From Neisseria sp. (GTDB lineage Bacteria > Pseudomonadota > Gammaproteobacteria > Burkholderiales > Neisseriaceae), in NCBI RefSeq assembly GCF_030527965.1, contig NZ_JAUMZU010000003.1:1-64000 (forward strand): a DNA stretch of 64,000 nt, written 5' to 3'. Of the stretch, positions 54,668-62,864 are shown one piece after another. The position numbers were made by a program, and so were the translations under genes. The number at the start of each line of letters is the position of its first letter. The stretch's first letter is position 1. Under the pieces are notes generated by a model. The model saw nothing but the letters and a program-made list of their open reading frames with translations, ran no database searches and was not told the origin of the DNA.

Positions 54668-57463
54668 TTAAGGCTTGGGGTCGGTCAGCAGAATGTGTGC
54701 GTTAGGTTCTGACCAGAGCAGCTTGGCTGTTTGGCGCAGGCGGGTTTGGATAATGCTGTATTTCAGCTGGGGCAACTCGCGTATATAGCGCGCATCGCCG
54801 TATTTCTGATGGCTGAGGGCCAGCCGTTCCAGCCAGACTTCGGGGTTTTGGTGGCGGCGCTCTTCCTGTTCGGCAAATAAACGTTGCAGGTTTTCGGCTT
54901 CGTTTCGGCTGATGTCTTCCGGCATGCTTTGTAAAATGCGCTGGGCGGCCTGCCATAGCTCTTGGGCGCGTTGCGGCTCGGCCCTGAAATAAAGCTGGTT
55001 TTCCACCAGATTGTGTTCGGGGTCGGGCTGGGCGGTGAATTTCAGGCTGTAAGTGCCTTGCAGGCGGCCGCGCAATTCGTTTTTCAGACGGGCATTGGCT
55101 AGGTTGACCAACAAAGGAATCTGCTCGGAGGTTTCGGGTGTCCAGTTGTAGAAAGGCTGCCATGACCAAGCGCTGACGTCAGTGTGTTTGTCGTCGGCAA
55201 TCGGTATGCGTTGCACGATGCTGCCGCTAACGGGCTGGAGCACGGTATTTCGGGCCGGAGAACGCGGTATGGTTGCCAGATATTGCGCAATCAGCGGCTT
55301 CAGGTTTTGCGGCGCTTGGGATGTAACGATGTAATAAGCGGCCGGCGCTTTGTTGAGCAGCTGCCATTGGTGCAGCAGTGCTTCGTTGCTGAGGGAGGCG
55401 ATTTCTGCATTGGCAGGCGGTTCTTCATATTCGCTGCGGCCATAGTGCAGATTGAATTCGGCGGTTTCCTGTTTGCCGGGCACGGAATCAAGGAATACGG
55501 GTCGGCGGGCCGCTTCGATTTGTAACAGGCTGCGCCATCTGCTGTCGTTTCTATCCGGATTTTGATAGGCCCGATACAGCTGCAGCAGATTTTCAAAAGC
55601 GGCGTTGGGTGCGTTGCCGGTAAAGATTTGATGGTAGGGTGTGATTTGATAATCTAATTGGGTTTTGTGCTGCGCTTTCCATAAGGAAAACTGGGTTGCA
55701 GACAGGCCTTTGGGCGGGGTTTTCCAGATGATTTCCCCTGCCAAGTGGGCTTGCCAAGCGGTAAGGTTGTTTTGCAGATAACCGGTTTGGGTAATGATTT
55801 TGAGATAGGTTTTGTCGCCTGCCGCCGGATTCTGCAAAACAACGGCCGTATCACCGTTTTCCAGCTGCATGATTTCGGTTTTTGCGGCTGCGTCGTATTG
55901 GCCGCCGGTCATTTTGCCGGTAACGGCCGGTGCTGTGAATAAGGCATCGGTAGTGGGTGCATCGGTTGTCGGCACGGTGCGGCGGCTGGCAACGTTGGCG
56001 GGTGTGGTGTGCTTGTGCGGGTGTGGTACGGCAAGCAGGGCGTCGGGATTTTCCGACAACCGGTCAAGTTGGCCAACCGGAGGCAGACTAATCGGGTTCA
56101 GACCCGGCGCTTGGGCTTGGATGAGTTTATCGTTAGCATTCAGCCATTGCCGGATGCGTTCGTTGACATCGCGGCTGCTGATTTTATACAAGGCGGGGCG
56201 TACGGCTGCGGTGTGTTCGGCGGGGGTACGCAGCGGCTTTCCGTTGAACAGGGTGTCTTGAATTTGCGGCAGCAATTCGTCGGGATTGTCGGAAAAGCCG
56301 GATTGTTTTTGGCTCAGCCGCAGAAGTTCGCTGAAACGGCGACGGTAGGCGGCGATTTCGTTGTCGGTGGCAGGCTCGGCAAGTATGCTTTTGCGTAGTG
56401 TCAGTAGCGTGCGCAAGGCTTCTTCATGGCCGTCAGGGGTGGTTTGGGTAAGCCAGCCTACGAAGCCGGTGCGGCTGCCCAAGTTGCCGCTGCGCAGGGT
56501 AAGCTGTTGCACGTTGGGCGGCAGGTTTTGTTTTTGCAGGCGCAGATTGATGATATAAGCGGCAAAATTGTCTAACAGGCGCTCATACTCGCCTTGAGCC
56601 GTATTGGCGCGGGTGGCGGTGTTGGGAAAACGGAAGATTAAGTTTAATTCGCTTTCGGTATTGTCTTTGTCTTGCAGTTGGTCGATGTGCCAGCCGTGTT
56701 GGAGTTTCGGTTCGTATTCTTCCGGTAATCGGGTCGGTAGGGCGCGGGCGGGTAGGCTGCCTAAGTGTTTTTCCAGTGCGGCGCGAACGGATTTGGCAGG
56801 TAAGCTGCTAATCACGACCAAGGTGGCGTTGTTCGGGGCATACCATTTTTTGTGAAACGCGCTGAGTGTGCCGACTTGCATGGTGTCGATGGAAGCGGCG
56901 TCGCCAATCGGGCGGTAGCGGGCTTCGCGCGAGCCGTTTTTCAAACTGGCGGTACGCTGTTGCGCCATGCGCTCCTTCAGGTTTTGTAGGGTGCGGTTTT
57001 CGCCTTGAATGATTTTTTGTTCTTGTTGCCAGTCTTCGGCTTTGAAGTTGCGCTCTTGTATGAATTGCTTCATGACGATGAGGGCTTCGTCGAGCTGGTG
57101 GCGGCCTTTGGGCGGGGTAAGCATGTAGCGCGTGTATTCGTGCGCGGTTTGGGCGTTATAGTGGCGGCCCATCTGCCAGCCTTGTCGGCTTAAGGTTTCG
57201 GCGATACCGAGCGGGAATTCGGGGCTGCTGCGAAAGGCCATATGCTCGAGCATGTGGGCGCCGCCTTTTTCTTCCGGGGCTTCGTCGTTGGTGCCCGCTT
57301 GTACTTGCAGGCGCAATTCCAACCGTTTGCCGGCATTCGGGGTTTGCAGAATGTGGTAGTGTAAACCGTTGGGTAGGGTGCCTTGGCTGTAAAGGGTTTC
57401 TGCGGCGAAGGCGGGCATGGCGACTATGATGGCCGCTACGAGGATAAGGAATAAAGGGTTCAT
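54668..57463 (-). CDS. M16 family zinc peptidase, PqqL-like
   Basis: Periplasmic inverzincin. 931 residues: signal peptide ending AMPAFA near residue 20, a first M16 domain with the inverted zinc motif HMLEH (His70, Glu73, His74) and a downstream Glu near 150 (QEQKIIQGE), a middle inactive M16_C domain, then a second pair of M16-like domains from about 520 lacking the motif. This four-domain single chain is the pitrilysin/PqqL plan. Relatives degrade peptides or siderophore-piracy substrates; the target here is unknown. It diverges from the RTX-like gene. Confidence 0.88.
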   Translation of the reverse strand: MNPLFLILVAAIIVAMPAFAAETLYSQGTLPNGLHYHILQTPNAGKRLELRLQVQAGTNDEAPEEKGGAHMLEHMAFRSSPEFPLGIAETLSRQGWQMGRHYNAQTAHEYTRYMLTPPKGRHQLDEALIVMKQFIQERNFKAEDWQQEQKIIQGENRTLQNLKERMAQQRTASLKNGSREARYRPIGDAASIDTMQVGTLSAFHKKWYAPNNATLVVISSLPAKSVRAALEKHLGSLPARALPTRLPEEYEPKLQHGWHIDQLQDKDNTESELNLIFRFPNTATRANTAQGEYERLLDNFAAYIINLRLQKQNLPPNVQQLTLRSGNLGSRTGFVGWLTQTTPDGHEEALRTLLTLRKSILAEPATDNEIAAYRRRFSELLRLSQKQSGFSDNPDELLPQIQDTLFNGKPLRTPAEHTAAVRPALYKISSRDVNERIRQWLNANDKLIQAQAPGLNPISLPPVGQLDRLSENPDALLAVPHPHKHTTPANVASRRTVPTTDAPTTDALFTAPAVTGKMTGGQYDAAAKTEIMQLENGDTAVVLQNPAAGDKTYLKIITQTGYLQNNLTAWQAHLAGEIIWKTPPKGLSATQFSLWKAQHKTQLDYQITPYHQIFTGNAPNAAFENLLQLYRAYQNPDRNDSRWRSLLQIEAARRPVFLDSVPGKQETAEFNLHYGRSEYEEPPANAEIASLSNEALLHQWQLLNKAPAAYYIVTSQAPQNLKPLIAQYLATIPRSPARNTVLQPVSGSIVQRIPIADDKHTDVSAWSWQPFYNWTPETSEQIPLLVNLANARLKNELRGRLQGTYSLKFTAQPDPEHNLVENQLYFRAEPQRAQELWQAAQRILQSMPEDISRNEAENLQRLFAEQEERRHQNPEVWLERLALSHQKYGDARYIRELPQLKYSIIQTRLRQTAKLLWSEPNAHILLTDPKP

Positions 57464-57870
57464 AACGTAATGTGCTCGTTCAGACAGGCTTCTGCGGTAA
57501 CTGTCTGATATTTGAAATGGTTATCTTAGTTGTTTTAATGCGCTTGATTTATCAGCGCTTTTATTTTAATGGCTTTTGGTTTTTTGCGGGTGAAAATATT
57601 TCAAATAAATACTGTAAAAGTTGAACGGATAGGATTTTGAGTGAAGCGATGTAAATTGAAAAATGGGAAATTTAAAAATTTTATTAAATTACAATCAGAT
57701 AAACCGCTGGTATGAATATCGATGTGTGGTAAATAAGCCGCTTGTCATATATGACAACCGAATGTTAAATATTTATTGTTTGGTATTCAAACGGCATTAA
57801 TATTCTTTCACATAACTAGGGTTGGCGCTTACTTTTATTTAATAGCAATGATTAAAATTGGAGATTCTTT
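57464..57870. promoter_or_regulatory. Regulatory gap with a 16-base palindrome over a predicted promoter
   Basis: 407 AT-rich bases between the divergent M16 and RTX genes. The perfect palindrome TTGTCATATATGACAA (57742-57757) begins with a -35-like TTGTCA, and TTAAAT follows at 57765-57770 after 17 bases. That makes it a possible repressor operator of the RTX gene. A small hairpin GCGCT/AGCGC lies near 57540-57560. Degenerate uptake words lie near 57480. Confidence 0.55.
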
Positions 57871-58953
57871 ATGACATACGGTGTTAAATCTAGTAAGCAA
57901 AGCAGTGGTTACACAACAGCAAAAAATGATGCCGCTTGGTGCGACGATGGTTTTAGCGGCGGTTATAATTCCTACGGTCATTATTATGATTATGGCTTCG
58001 GTGAAATTTTTTGGGGCGGTTCGGGCCAGGATACATTCGGCTGGCATTCTGGCTCTTGTACCATGAAGGGCGGTGCGGGCAATGATATTTATTGTATAGA
58101 CGACGAACGTGATTTGATTGTTGAAGACAAAAATGGCGGCTGCGATACGGTACAGACTAAGATTGACTGCGTGTTGGGTGAAAATCTGGAAAATCTGGAA
58201 GCCATCGGCAGCAATAAAGTGGTGTTGACCGGCAATGCTTGCGACAACGTTATCAAAGGAAACGATGCGGACAACCATATCAATGGCGGCGACGGCAATG
58301 ATGTGATTCATGGAAAAGGCGGCAACGATACCATTAATGGCGACGGCGGTAACGACACGCTTTATGGCGGCGACGGTTGCGACACCTTAGACGGCGGTGA
58401 AGGTTGCGATACATTGTATGGCGGCAAAGGCGACGATATTCTGATTGGTGGCGGCGGTGAAGACAAATTGTATGGCGGCGACGGCAATGACAATTTGTAT
58501 GGCAGCAATCAAGCCGACTGCCTGTATGGTGAAAAAGGCGACGATTTGCTCGACGGCGGTTATGGCAACGATTACCTGAACGGCGGTGCGGGCGGCGATA
58601 CTTATATCATCGGTGCGGGTTACGGCCATGAAACGATTGAGGATTGCGGCAATTCATGCGATACCGATACGGTTTCATTCAAATCGGATATTAACTTGAG
58701 CGATGTATGCTTCTCGGTTTGCGGCAGTGATTTGGTGGTTACGGCCAGCAAGTGCGATACGGTAACGATTCAGAATTGGTTTGAAAGCTGCAATAATCAA
58801 ATCGAAGAATTCAGTTTCTGCAACGGCAGCACGATTACCAACACGCAAATCAACTGTGCGTTAAACGATTGCACCGGTTCCGTGAGCGCTTCGTCTTTAT
58901 TGAATACAGTGCAGGATCAGGCGCAAAGCGCGGCGGCAACGGGAATGGCCTAA
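57871..58953 (+). CDS. Cysteine-rich RTX-repeat (calcium-binding) protein
   Basis: 360 residues. No Sec signal peptide. Residues about 125-245 hold roughly a dozen GGxGxDxLx nonapeptides (GGDGNDVIHGKGGNDTINGD), which fold as a calcium-filled beta roll. The C-terminal part has the usual RTX tail (DTVTIQNWF, IEEFSFCNGS) that follows repeats in type I-secreted proteins. RTX proteins normally avoid cysteine; this one has 18, several inside repeats just before the calcium-binding Asp (GDGCDTL, GEGCDTL). No hlyB/hlyD/tolC-type secretion genes are in the window. Function unknown; an RTX surface or biofilm protein is a guess. RBS TTGGAGA precedes the ATG. Confidence 0.85.
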   Translation: MTYGVKSSKQSSGYTTAKNDAAWCDDGFSGGYNSYGHYYDYGFGEIFWGGSGQDTFGWHSGSCTMKGGAGNDIYCIDDERDLIVEDKNGGCDTVQTKIDCVLGENLENLEAIGSNKVVLTGNACDNVIKGNDADNHINGGDGNDVIHGKGGNDTINGDGGNDTLYGGDGCDTLDGGEGCDTLYGGKGDDILIGGGGEDKLYGGDGNDNLYGSNQADCLYGEKGDDLLDGGYGNDYLNGGAGGDTYIIGAGYGHETIEDCGNSCDTDTVSFKSDINLSDVCFSVCGSDLVVTASKCDTVTIQNWFESCNNQIEEFSFCNGSTITNTQINCALNDCTGSVSASSLLNTVQDQAQSAAATGMA

Positions 58954-58992
58954 CATATTATAGGGATAATGTCTAAATCAGGGAGAGTTATG

Positions 58993-59016
58993 GGCCGGTT
59001 TATCCGGCCTTTTTTC
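58993..59016 (+). terminator. Intrinsic terminator of the RTX gene
   Basis: GGCCGG, five-base loop, CCGGCC, then six T. It carries no uptake word. Confidence 0.9.
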
Positions 59017-59055
59017 ATTTCTATGGCATCATAGTAAGTGGTGCTTGTGAAGCAT

Positions 59056-59091
59056 AATGCCTGTCTGAAACGGGATTTTCAGACAGGCATT
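59056..59091 (-). terminator. Uptake-sequence hairpin after the DUF3108 gene
   Basis: AATGCCTGTCTGAAA and its complement, six-base loop, 36 bases past the minus-strand stop. Confidence 0.75.
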
Positions 59092-59126
59092 TTGTTTTGG
59101 GTAGAGAGGTTTAACCGCTTGACCTA

Positions 59127-59801
59127 TCAATTCGGGGTAACGACTTTGCCGTTGATGGAAACGGACGTGAGCTTCAGGTTGTAAGTTTTGCCGTCGTCGG
59201 AATAGCTGATTTGTGCCGGAATGTTGTCGATGGCGGTGGCGAAAGAATAATTGACGGTGCTGTCGCCGCGGTTGACGCGGTAGTTTTCAACTTGGGTTTT
59301 TCCGCCGGAGAAACGGTATTGTGCGCTGCCGGTTTTGCTCAAACCGCCGACGGAATACAGTTTTTTGCCGTTGGTGATTTTTAGGCCGGCCGGCAGTTTG
59401 GCATCGTTGGCGGCAAGCTGCCAGGCCAAGGTGAATAAATCCATTGCCGGGCCGGATACGGTTTCGGTTTTTTGCTCGTTGATTTTGCCGTAGGTAATCT
59501 GGTTGCCGTTGAAGCGGGCTTCGGCGTAGGTTTTGCCGCCCCGTACGTCGCGGTAATAGGCGGGTTTCAGAACGTTGCCCGAAATGGTGCCGCCGCTTTC
59601 AAAACGAATGCTGTAAAGGGGAACTTTGATGTGGGATACGATGGTGTAATTGTTGCCGTTGCGAGTAAAGGTCATGGTGGCCGGAATGCCGTAGGAGCCG
59701 CTGTATTTTAATACGGCGCTCTGCGGTAATTCTGCCGCCAAGGCGGGCAGGGCGGCCGATGCGGCGCCGATGAAGGCAAGAGAGCGGATGAGTTGTTTCA
59801 T
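59127..59801 (-). CDS. DUF3108 periplasmic protein
   Basis: 224 residues with a signal peptide ending PALA near residue 22, then an all-beta protein. LKYSGSYGIPATMTFTRNGN, KVPLYSIRFESGGTISGN and DLFTLAWQLAANDAKLP match the DUF3108 family, whose members sit in the periplasm of beta- and gammaproteobacteria with no settled function. A strong AAGGAAA ribosome-binding site precedes the ATG at 59801. It lies 18 bases after purN on the same strand, so it is probably the second gene of that operon. Confidence 0.85.
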   Translation of the reverse strand: MKQLIRSLAFIGAASAALPALAAELPQSAVLKYSGSYGIPATMTFTRNGNNYTIVSHIKVPLYSIRFESGGTISGNVLKPAYYRDVRGGKTYAEARFNGNQITYGKINEQKTETVSGPAMDLFTLAWQLAANDAKLPAGLKITNGKKLYSVGGLSKTGSAQYRFSGGKTQVENYRVNRGDSTVNYSFATAIDNIPAQISYSDDGKTYNLKLTSVSINGKVVTPN

Positions 59802-59819
59802 GTTTTTCCTTTCTTGATG

Positions 59820-60446
59820 TCAGGCAAGCAGGCGGATGTCGGCGTCGGGCATCAGGCTGTTATAAACGCGGTTGCCGCGGATGCTCAGTTTGCCGGCGGC
59901 AAAATCGGCCACGGCCTGCGGTAAAAGCTGGTGCTCGGCGGTTAGAACCCGCTTGGCCAAAGTATCGGGCGTATCGTTATCGAAAACGGGCACGACACCT
60001 TGTGAAATAATCGGGCCGCAATCCAGTTCAGCCGTAACAAAATGGACGGTGCAGCCGGCGATGCGGCAACCGGTTTCAAGTGCTTTTTCATGTGTGTGGA
60101 GGCCGGGGAAGGCGGGCAGCAGCGAGGGATGGATGTTGATAAGACGGTTTTCGTAATGGGCACAGAAATCGGGAGTCAAGATGCGCATGAAGCCGGCCAG
60201 CACCACTAAATCAGGTTGATATTGGTCAATCAGGGCCATCATGGCGTGGTCGAAGGCCGCGCGGTCGGCAAAATTTTTGTGATTGAGCGCATGGGTGTCA
60301 ATGCCGCGTTTGGCCGCCCATGCCAAACCCTGCGCGGCTTCGTTGTTGCTCAAAACGGCACGGATGCGGATATTGGGAATCTGCGCTTCAATAATGGCCT
60401 GCATATTGCTGCCGCGGCCGGAAATGAGGATGACGATGTTTTTCAT
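59820..60446 (-). CDS. purN: Phosphoribosylglycinamide formyltransferase PurN
   Basis: Third step of purine synthesis: transfers formyl from 10-formyl-THF to GAR. 208 residues. The GAR-binding loop ISGRGSNMQAIIE near residue 8, LAGFMRILTPDF, the catalytic INIHPSLLPAFPGLHTHEKA (Asn, His) and the Asp in AELDCGPIISQ are all present. Heads a two-gene run with the DUF3108 gene. Confidence 0.97.
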   Translation of the reverse strand: MKNIVILISGRGSNMQAIIEAQIPNIRIRAVLSNNEAAQGLAWAAKRGIDTHALNHKNFADRAAFDHAMMALIDQYQPDLVVLAGFMRILTPDFCAHYENRLINIHPSLLPAFPGLHTHEKALETGCRIAGCTVHFVTAELDCGPIISQGVVPVFDNDTPDTLAKRVLTAEHQLLPQAVADFAAGKLSIRGNRVYNSLMPDADIRLLA

Positions 60447-60664
60447 ATGGTATGGAATATCAAATCATTGCGGGAAAATTAATGCCTGTCGCTGAGGGCG
60501 GCAAGCGGTTTAGCTTATTTTAACGGGATTTTAATCTGAAAACGGTTTTTCAGACAGGCATTGCAACACGGCAATTTTGACGGGCTGGCAAAAGAGGCCA
60601 TATTCTTTATTTGCTATGCCTATCTGGTTGCGATTTGTGTTTAAAACATTTTAAAGCATGGGAG
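60447..60664. other. Gap between purN and the SGNH hydrolase gene
   Basis: It contains one truncated uptake word (AATGCCTGTCGCTGAG near 60481) and one intact word near 60550-60561, so the pair has decayed and no longer forms a good hairpin. Confidence 0.4.
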
Positions 60665-61243
60665 TTAAGAGCGGGCGGGCCGCTCGGCTTGTAAGCGTAT
60701 GGCGCGTGCAATGGTTTCGCCGATGAGGCGGCTGCCGGCTTCGGTGTAATGCAGGCCGTCGGATTGTAATAAAGATTCGTATCCGGCCGAGGTTAAAACG
60801 GCATGTAAATCGTTGACGGCAAAGCCGTAGGCCGTTGCCAACTCGACGGAGCAGGCATTATACCGCATGATGTCTTCGTCATATCTATGTGATGCTTTAA
60901 CCGTGTTGTGAACGATTTGGTTAAACGGGGTGCTGGTCGCCCAGATTACGCGGCTTCGGCGCGCTGCCAAATAATCGAAGATGCGGCGCAGGTTGGCTTG
61001 GTATTGTGCGAGGCTGTTAACCGGCTGATCTGAGCCGGTATTGTGGCGGATATCGTGCAGGCCGCAGTTGAGATGAACGATGTCGCCTGACTTGGCCGGT
61101 GCCCATTCTGCGATGTGCTCGGCCAGAATGTCGGAAGAGCGGCAGTTTTCCGGTGGGGAAGCTACGGTTAGCGGCGCGAGGGCTTGCCGGATGTAGAATT
61201 CGGCGTGCAGGCGGATGGAATCGCCAATCAGGTAAATGGTCAT
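60665..61243 (-). CDS. SGNH/GDSL-family hydrolase
   Basis: 192 residues without a signal peptide. Block I is YLIGDSIRLHAE with Ser9 as nucleophile, block III is LNCGLHDIRHN (GxND-like, with His in place of Asn), and block V is DGLHYTEAGSRLIGE with Asp and His. A small esterase or sugar O-deacetylase is likely. The GLHD form is seen in several SGNH subfamilies. Substrate unknown. It stands alone, with the lipoprotein gene ending upstream of its start. Confidence 0.82.
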   Translation of the reverse strand: MTIYLIGDSIRLHAEFYIRQALAPLTVASPPENCRSSDILAEHIAEWAPAKSGDIVHLNCGLHDIRHNTGSDQPVNSLAQYQANLRRIFDYLAARRSRVIWATSTPFNQIVHNTVKASHRYDEDIMRYNACSVELATAYGFAVNDLHAVLTSAGYESLLQSDGLHYTEAGSRLIGETIARAIRLQAERPARS

Positions 61244-61319
61244 CGGGGAGGGCTTTCAATAGAGAACGGCGGATCAAATGATTCGGCTAGGTGCTGCTCA
61301 GTAATGCCTGTCTGAAAAA

Positions 61320-61769
61320 TCAGTGTTTGCAGTGCGCTTGCCCTACCGGCTCCCAGAATATGCCTTCCACTTGATTGCTTCGTTTATGGAAAACGATTTT
61401 GTATTGGCATTGTTGTATTTTGCCGTTGAACGGGTAGCGGTAAAGGTAATTCCATTCGTTGATGTAAATGTTTTCCTGATACCAAGGTTTGCCCAGAAGC
61501 GACCTGACGCTTTCGGCTGCCATTCCGGGGCGGATTTGATCCAGCTTGTTCCAATCGGGTTGGCTGCCGAGCTTGGCATCGTTTACCGTGCGCCATTTGA
61601 GCGGATGGTTGACCTTATAGGCTTTTTGTTGGTAAACCACTTCAAACGGCTTGCCAGAGGATTGGCTGTGTGCGGCTGTAACGGGTCTGGGCAAAGGAGC
61701 AGTAGAATGCCGGGTAGCGGTGCAGGCGGCCAGTATCACGATGCCGACGGAGATAAGGTATGGTTTCAT
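61320..61769 (-). CDS. BamE/SmpA-like outer membrane lipoprotein
   Basis: 149 residues from the ATG at 61769 (MKPYLISVG); an ATG at 61775 is also in frame. The lipobox is VILAAC, with the lipidated Cys near residue 16. LDQIRPGMAAESVRSLLGKP is the SmpA/OmlA hallmark, followed by INEWNYLYRYPFNG. Two cysteines in the C-terminal part (QCQYKI, AHCKH) may form a disulfide. It resembles BamE but has an unusual N-terminal extension, so whether it belongs to the BAM complex is open. An uptake word precedes the gene end at about 61302. Confidence 0.7.
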   Translation of the reverse strand: MKPYLISVGIVILAACTATRHSTAPLPRPVTAAHSQSSGKPFEVVYQQKAYKVNHPLKWRTVNDAKLGSQPDWNKLDQIRPGMAAESVRSLLGKPWYQENIYINEWNYLYRYPFNGKIQQCQYKIVFHKRSNQVEGIFWEPVGQAHCKH

Positions 61770-61775
61770 AATCAT

Positions 61776-62040
61776 GTTGAGCGTAAATAAGCCGATTAGG
61801 TTGGGTTAAGGGGCGGGCGTTTTTTATCATTTCGGTAGCCGTGCGTGCCATCTGAGTTGCATCAAAGGTTTTGTCGTTTTTATCATAGAAACAACGGTCT
61901 TACCGGTCGTGCTGAGTGTTGTTATTGTACCGCATCCTTTAGGTTTGAGCAGATGATGTCATAAATTACATGTGCGTTTTTTTACGAAGAAATGCCTGTC
62001 TGAAAAGCAATTTCAGACAGGCATTCGGTTTGACAGGTTT
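61776..62040. other. Gap between the lipoprotein and the 62041 gene
   Basis: No gene seen. A hairpin AACAAC at 61890-61895 with GTTGTT at 61918-61923 encloses CGGTCTTACCG. The uptake pair at 61991-62025 belongs to the upstream gene. Confidence 0.35.
61991..62025 (-). terminator. Uptake-sequence hairpin after the 62041 gene
   Basis: AATGCCTGTCTGAAA and its complement with a five-base loop, 15 bases past the stop. Confidence 0.75.
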
Positions 62041-62562
62041 TTAAAAAACGGCGGCAGGCAGTGAGGCGGCGAGGCGGCGGCTGTTTTCGACGAGTCCGTT
62101 ATCTTTGCCGTCGATGGACAAGGCGCTTTTCATGATAAGCAGATTGGCCGGCCGGCCGGAATGCAGGCTCATTTGGATGTGCGCGGGGGTGAAGGGCAGG
62201 TTATGGCGGCGGGCAAAGGCTTCGGCGCGGCGGTTGGCGGTTTCCAGCATGAATTTCAGGCTGATGTCGAGGTGGAAAACGCGTACCTGTAAAATTAAGA
62301 TGCGGGCGGCAAACCAATCGGCTTCGTCGGTAATAATGTCGGGTGTTTTTTGATCGGCATTTAAGCGGGAAGCGGCAATCATCAAGGCGTATGTGCGGAT
62401 TTGCGGCAGCATGGCTTCGCAAAACAGCGCGCCTTGGTTGGTTGGCAGTGTAGTTTGCAGCAAGTCGCTGCGGTGGGCATTGCCGTCAACGATGAGATTG
62501 CAGCGGCTGAGGGTTTCTGGTTGGGTTCGGTTGAGGCGGGCGGCTCGGGCTTGCATAATCAT
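62041..62562 (-). CDS. Protein of unknown function
   Basis: Not recognised. 173 residues, no signal peptide or membrane segment; mostly alpha-helical with a basic N-terminus (MIMQARAARLNR). Aromatic and acidic segments (TDEADWFAARILILQVRVFH) and ARRHNLPFTPAHIQMSLHSG stand out. AAAGGAAC precedes the ATG at 62562. It is bounded by an intrinsic terminator upstream (62614-62643, minus strand) and an uptake hairpin downstream. Coding potential is supported by the ribosome-binding site and by high GC at third positions. Confidence 0.6.
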   Translation of the reverse strand: MIMQARAARLNRTQPETLSRCNLIVDGNAHRSDLLQTTLPTNQGALFCEAMLPQIRTYALMIAASRLNADQKTPDIITDEADWFAARILILQVRVFHLDISLKFMLETANRRAEAFARRHNLPFTPAHIQMSLHSGRPANLLIMKSALSIDGKDNGLVENSRRLAASLPAAVF

Positions 62563-62613
62563 GTTCCTTTGCAGGTTTGTTAAGCGGCGGCCGTTGGATT
62601 TTTCAGGGAAAAC

Positions 62614-62643
62614 AAAAAACCGCCTGTGGTTGTACGGGCGGTT
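62614..62643 (-). terminator. Intrinsic terminator of the ubiX-peptide transcript
   Basis: On the minus strand AACCGCC, twelve-base loop, GGCGGTT, then TTTTTT. Lies about 140 bases past the 26-residue ORF and 50 bases before the 62041-62562 gene. Confidence 0.8.
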
Positions 62644-62664
62644 GGGTTTGTTTTCAATCTGTTT

Positions 62665-62739
62665 TCAGACAAGCACAAACAGGCACCGCGCGTTTGGGCG
62701 GTACCAATAAGAAAAAATGTTTGTGCGCAAGGTATTCAT
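62665..62739 (-). CDS. 24-residue ORF between the peptide gene and the terminator
   Basis: The ORF starts MNTLRTNIFSYWYRPNARCL and ends with a TGA inside a degenerate uptake word. Ribosome-binding site is weak (AAGCGAAA, nine bases off). It is placed just ahead of a terminator and an unrecognised gene, as a leader peptide would be, with Tyr-Trp-Tyr in the middle. It may be chance. Confidence 0.3.
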   Translation of the reverse strand: MNTLRTNIFSYWYRPNARCLFVLV

Positions 62740-62783
62740 AAAAATTTCGCTTGAGGTTTGAAACCGGAAAAGTGGGTTCAAGA

Positions 62784-62864
62784 TTAAAACAGCTTGCCTA
62801 GGATTGTCAATATCCATTTTACGAATGTCACAATCATTGCAATAAATTCGCGTAATCCGTCCAT
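62784..62864 (-). CDS. 26-residue amphipathic peptide, delta-hemolysin- or TisB-like
   Basis: The ORF begins MDGLREFIAMIV and ends GKLF, with FVKWIL in the middle. Its ATG directly follows the ubiX TAA, and the G7 tract of the last ubiX codons (minus strand, 62869-62875) is its Shine-Dalgarno. Polar residues at 2, 5, 6, 9, 13, 16, 20 and 24 fall on one face of a helix and the rest is hydrophobic; net charge is about +1. Size, Lys-Trp placement and amphipathicity recall staphylococcal delta-hemolysin and the E. coli TisB toxin; the homology is by eye only. An intrinsic terminator follows. Function unknown. Confidence 0.55.
   Translation of the reverse strand: MDGLREFIAMIVTFVKWILTILGKLF

Noticed and set aside
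58387..58629. ORF on the opposite strand of the RTX repeats
   Set aside because: Repeats of the sense codons give long antisense frames rich in Ile, Val and Ala; no start signal or family match.
57871..58953. CRISPR-like tandem repeats in the RTX gene
   Set aside because: The repeats are coding nonapeptides without constant direct repeats and spacers.
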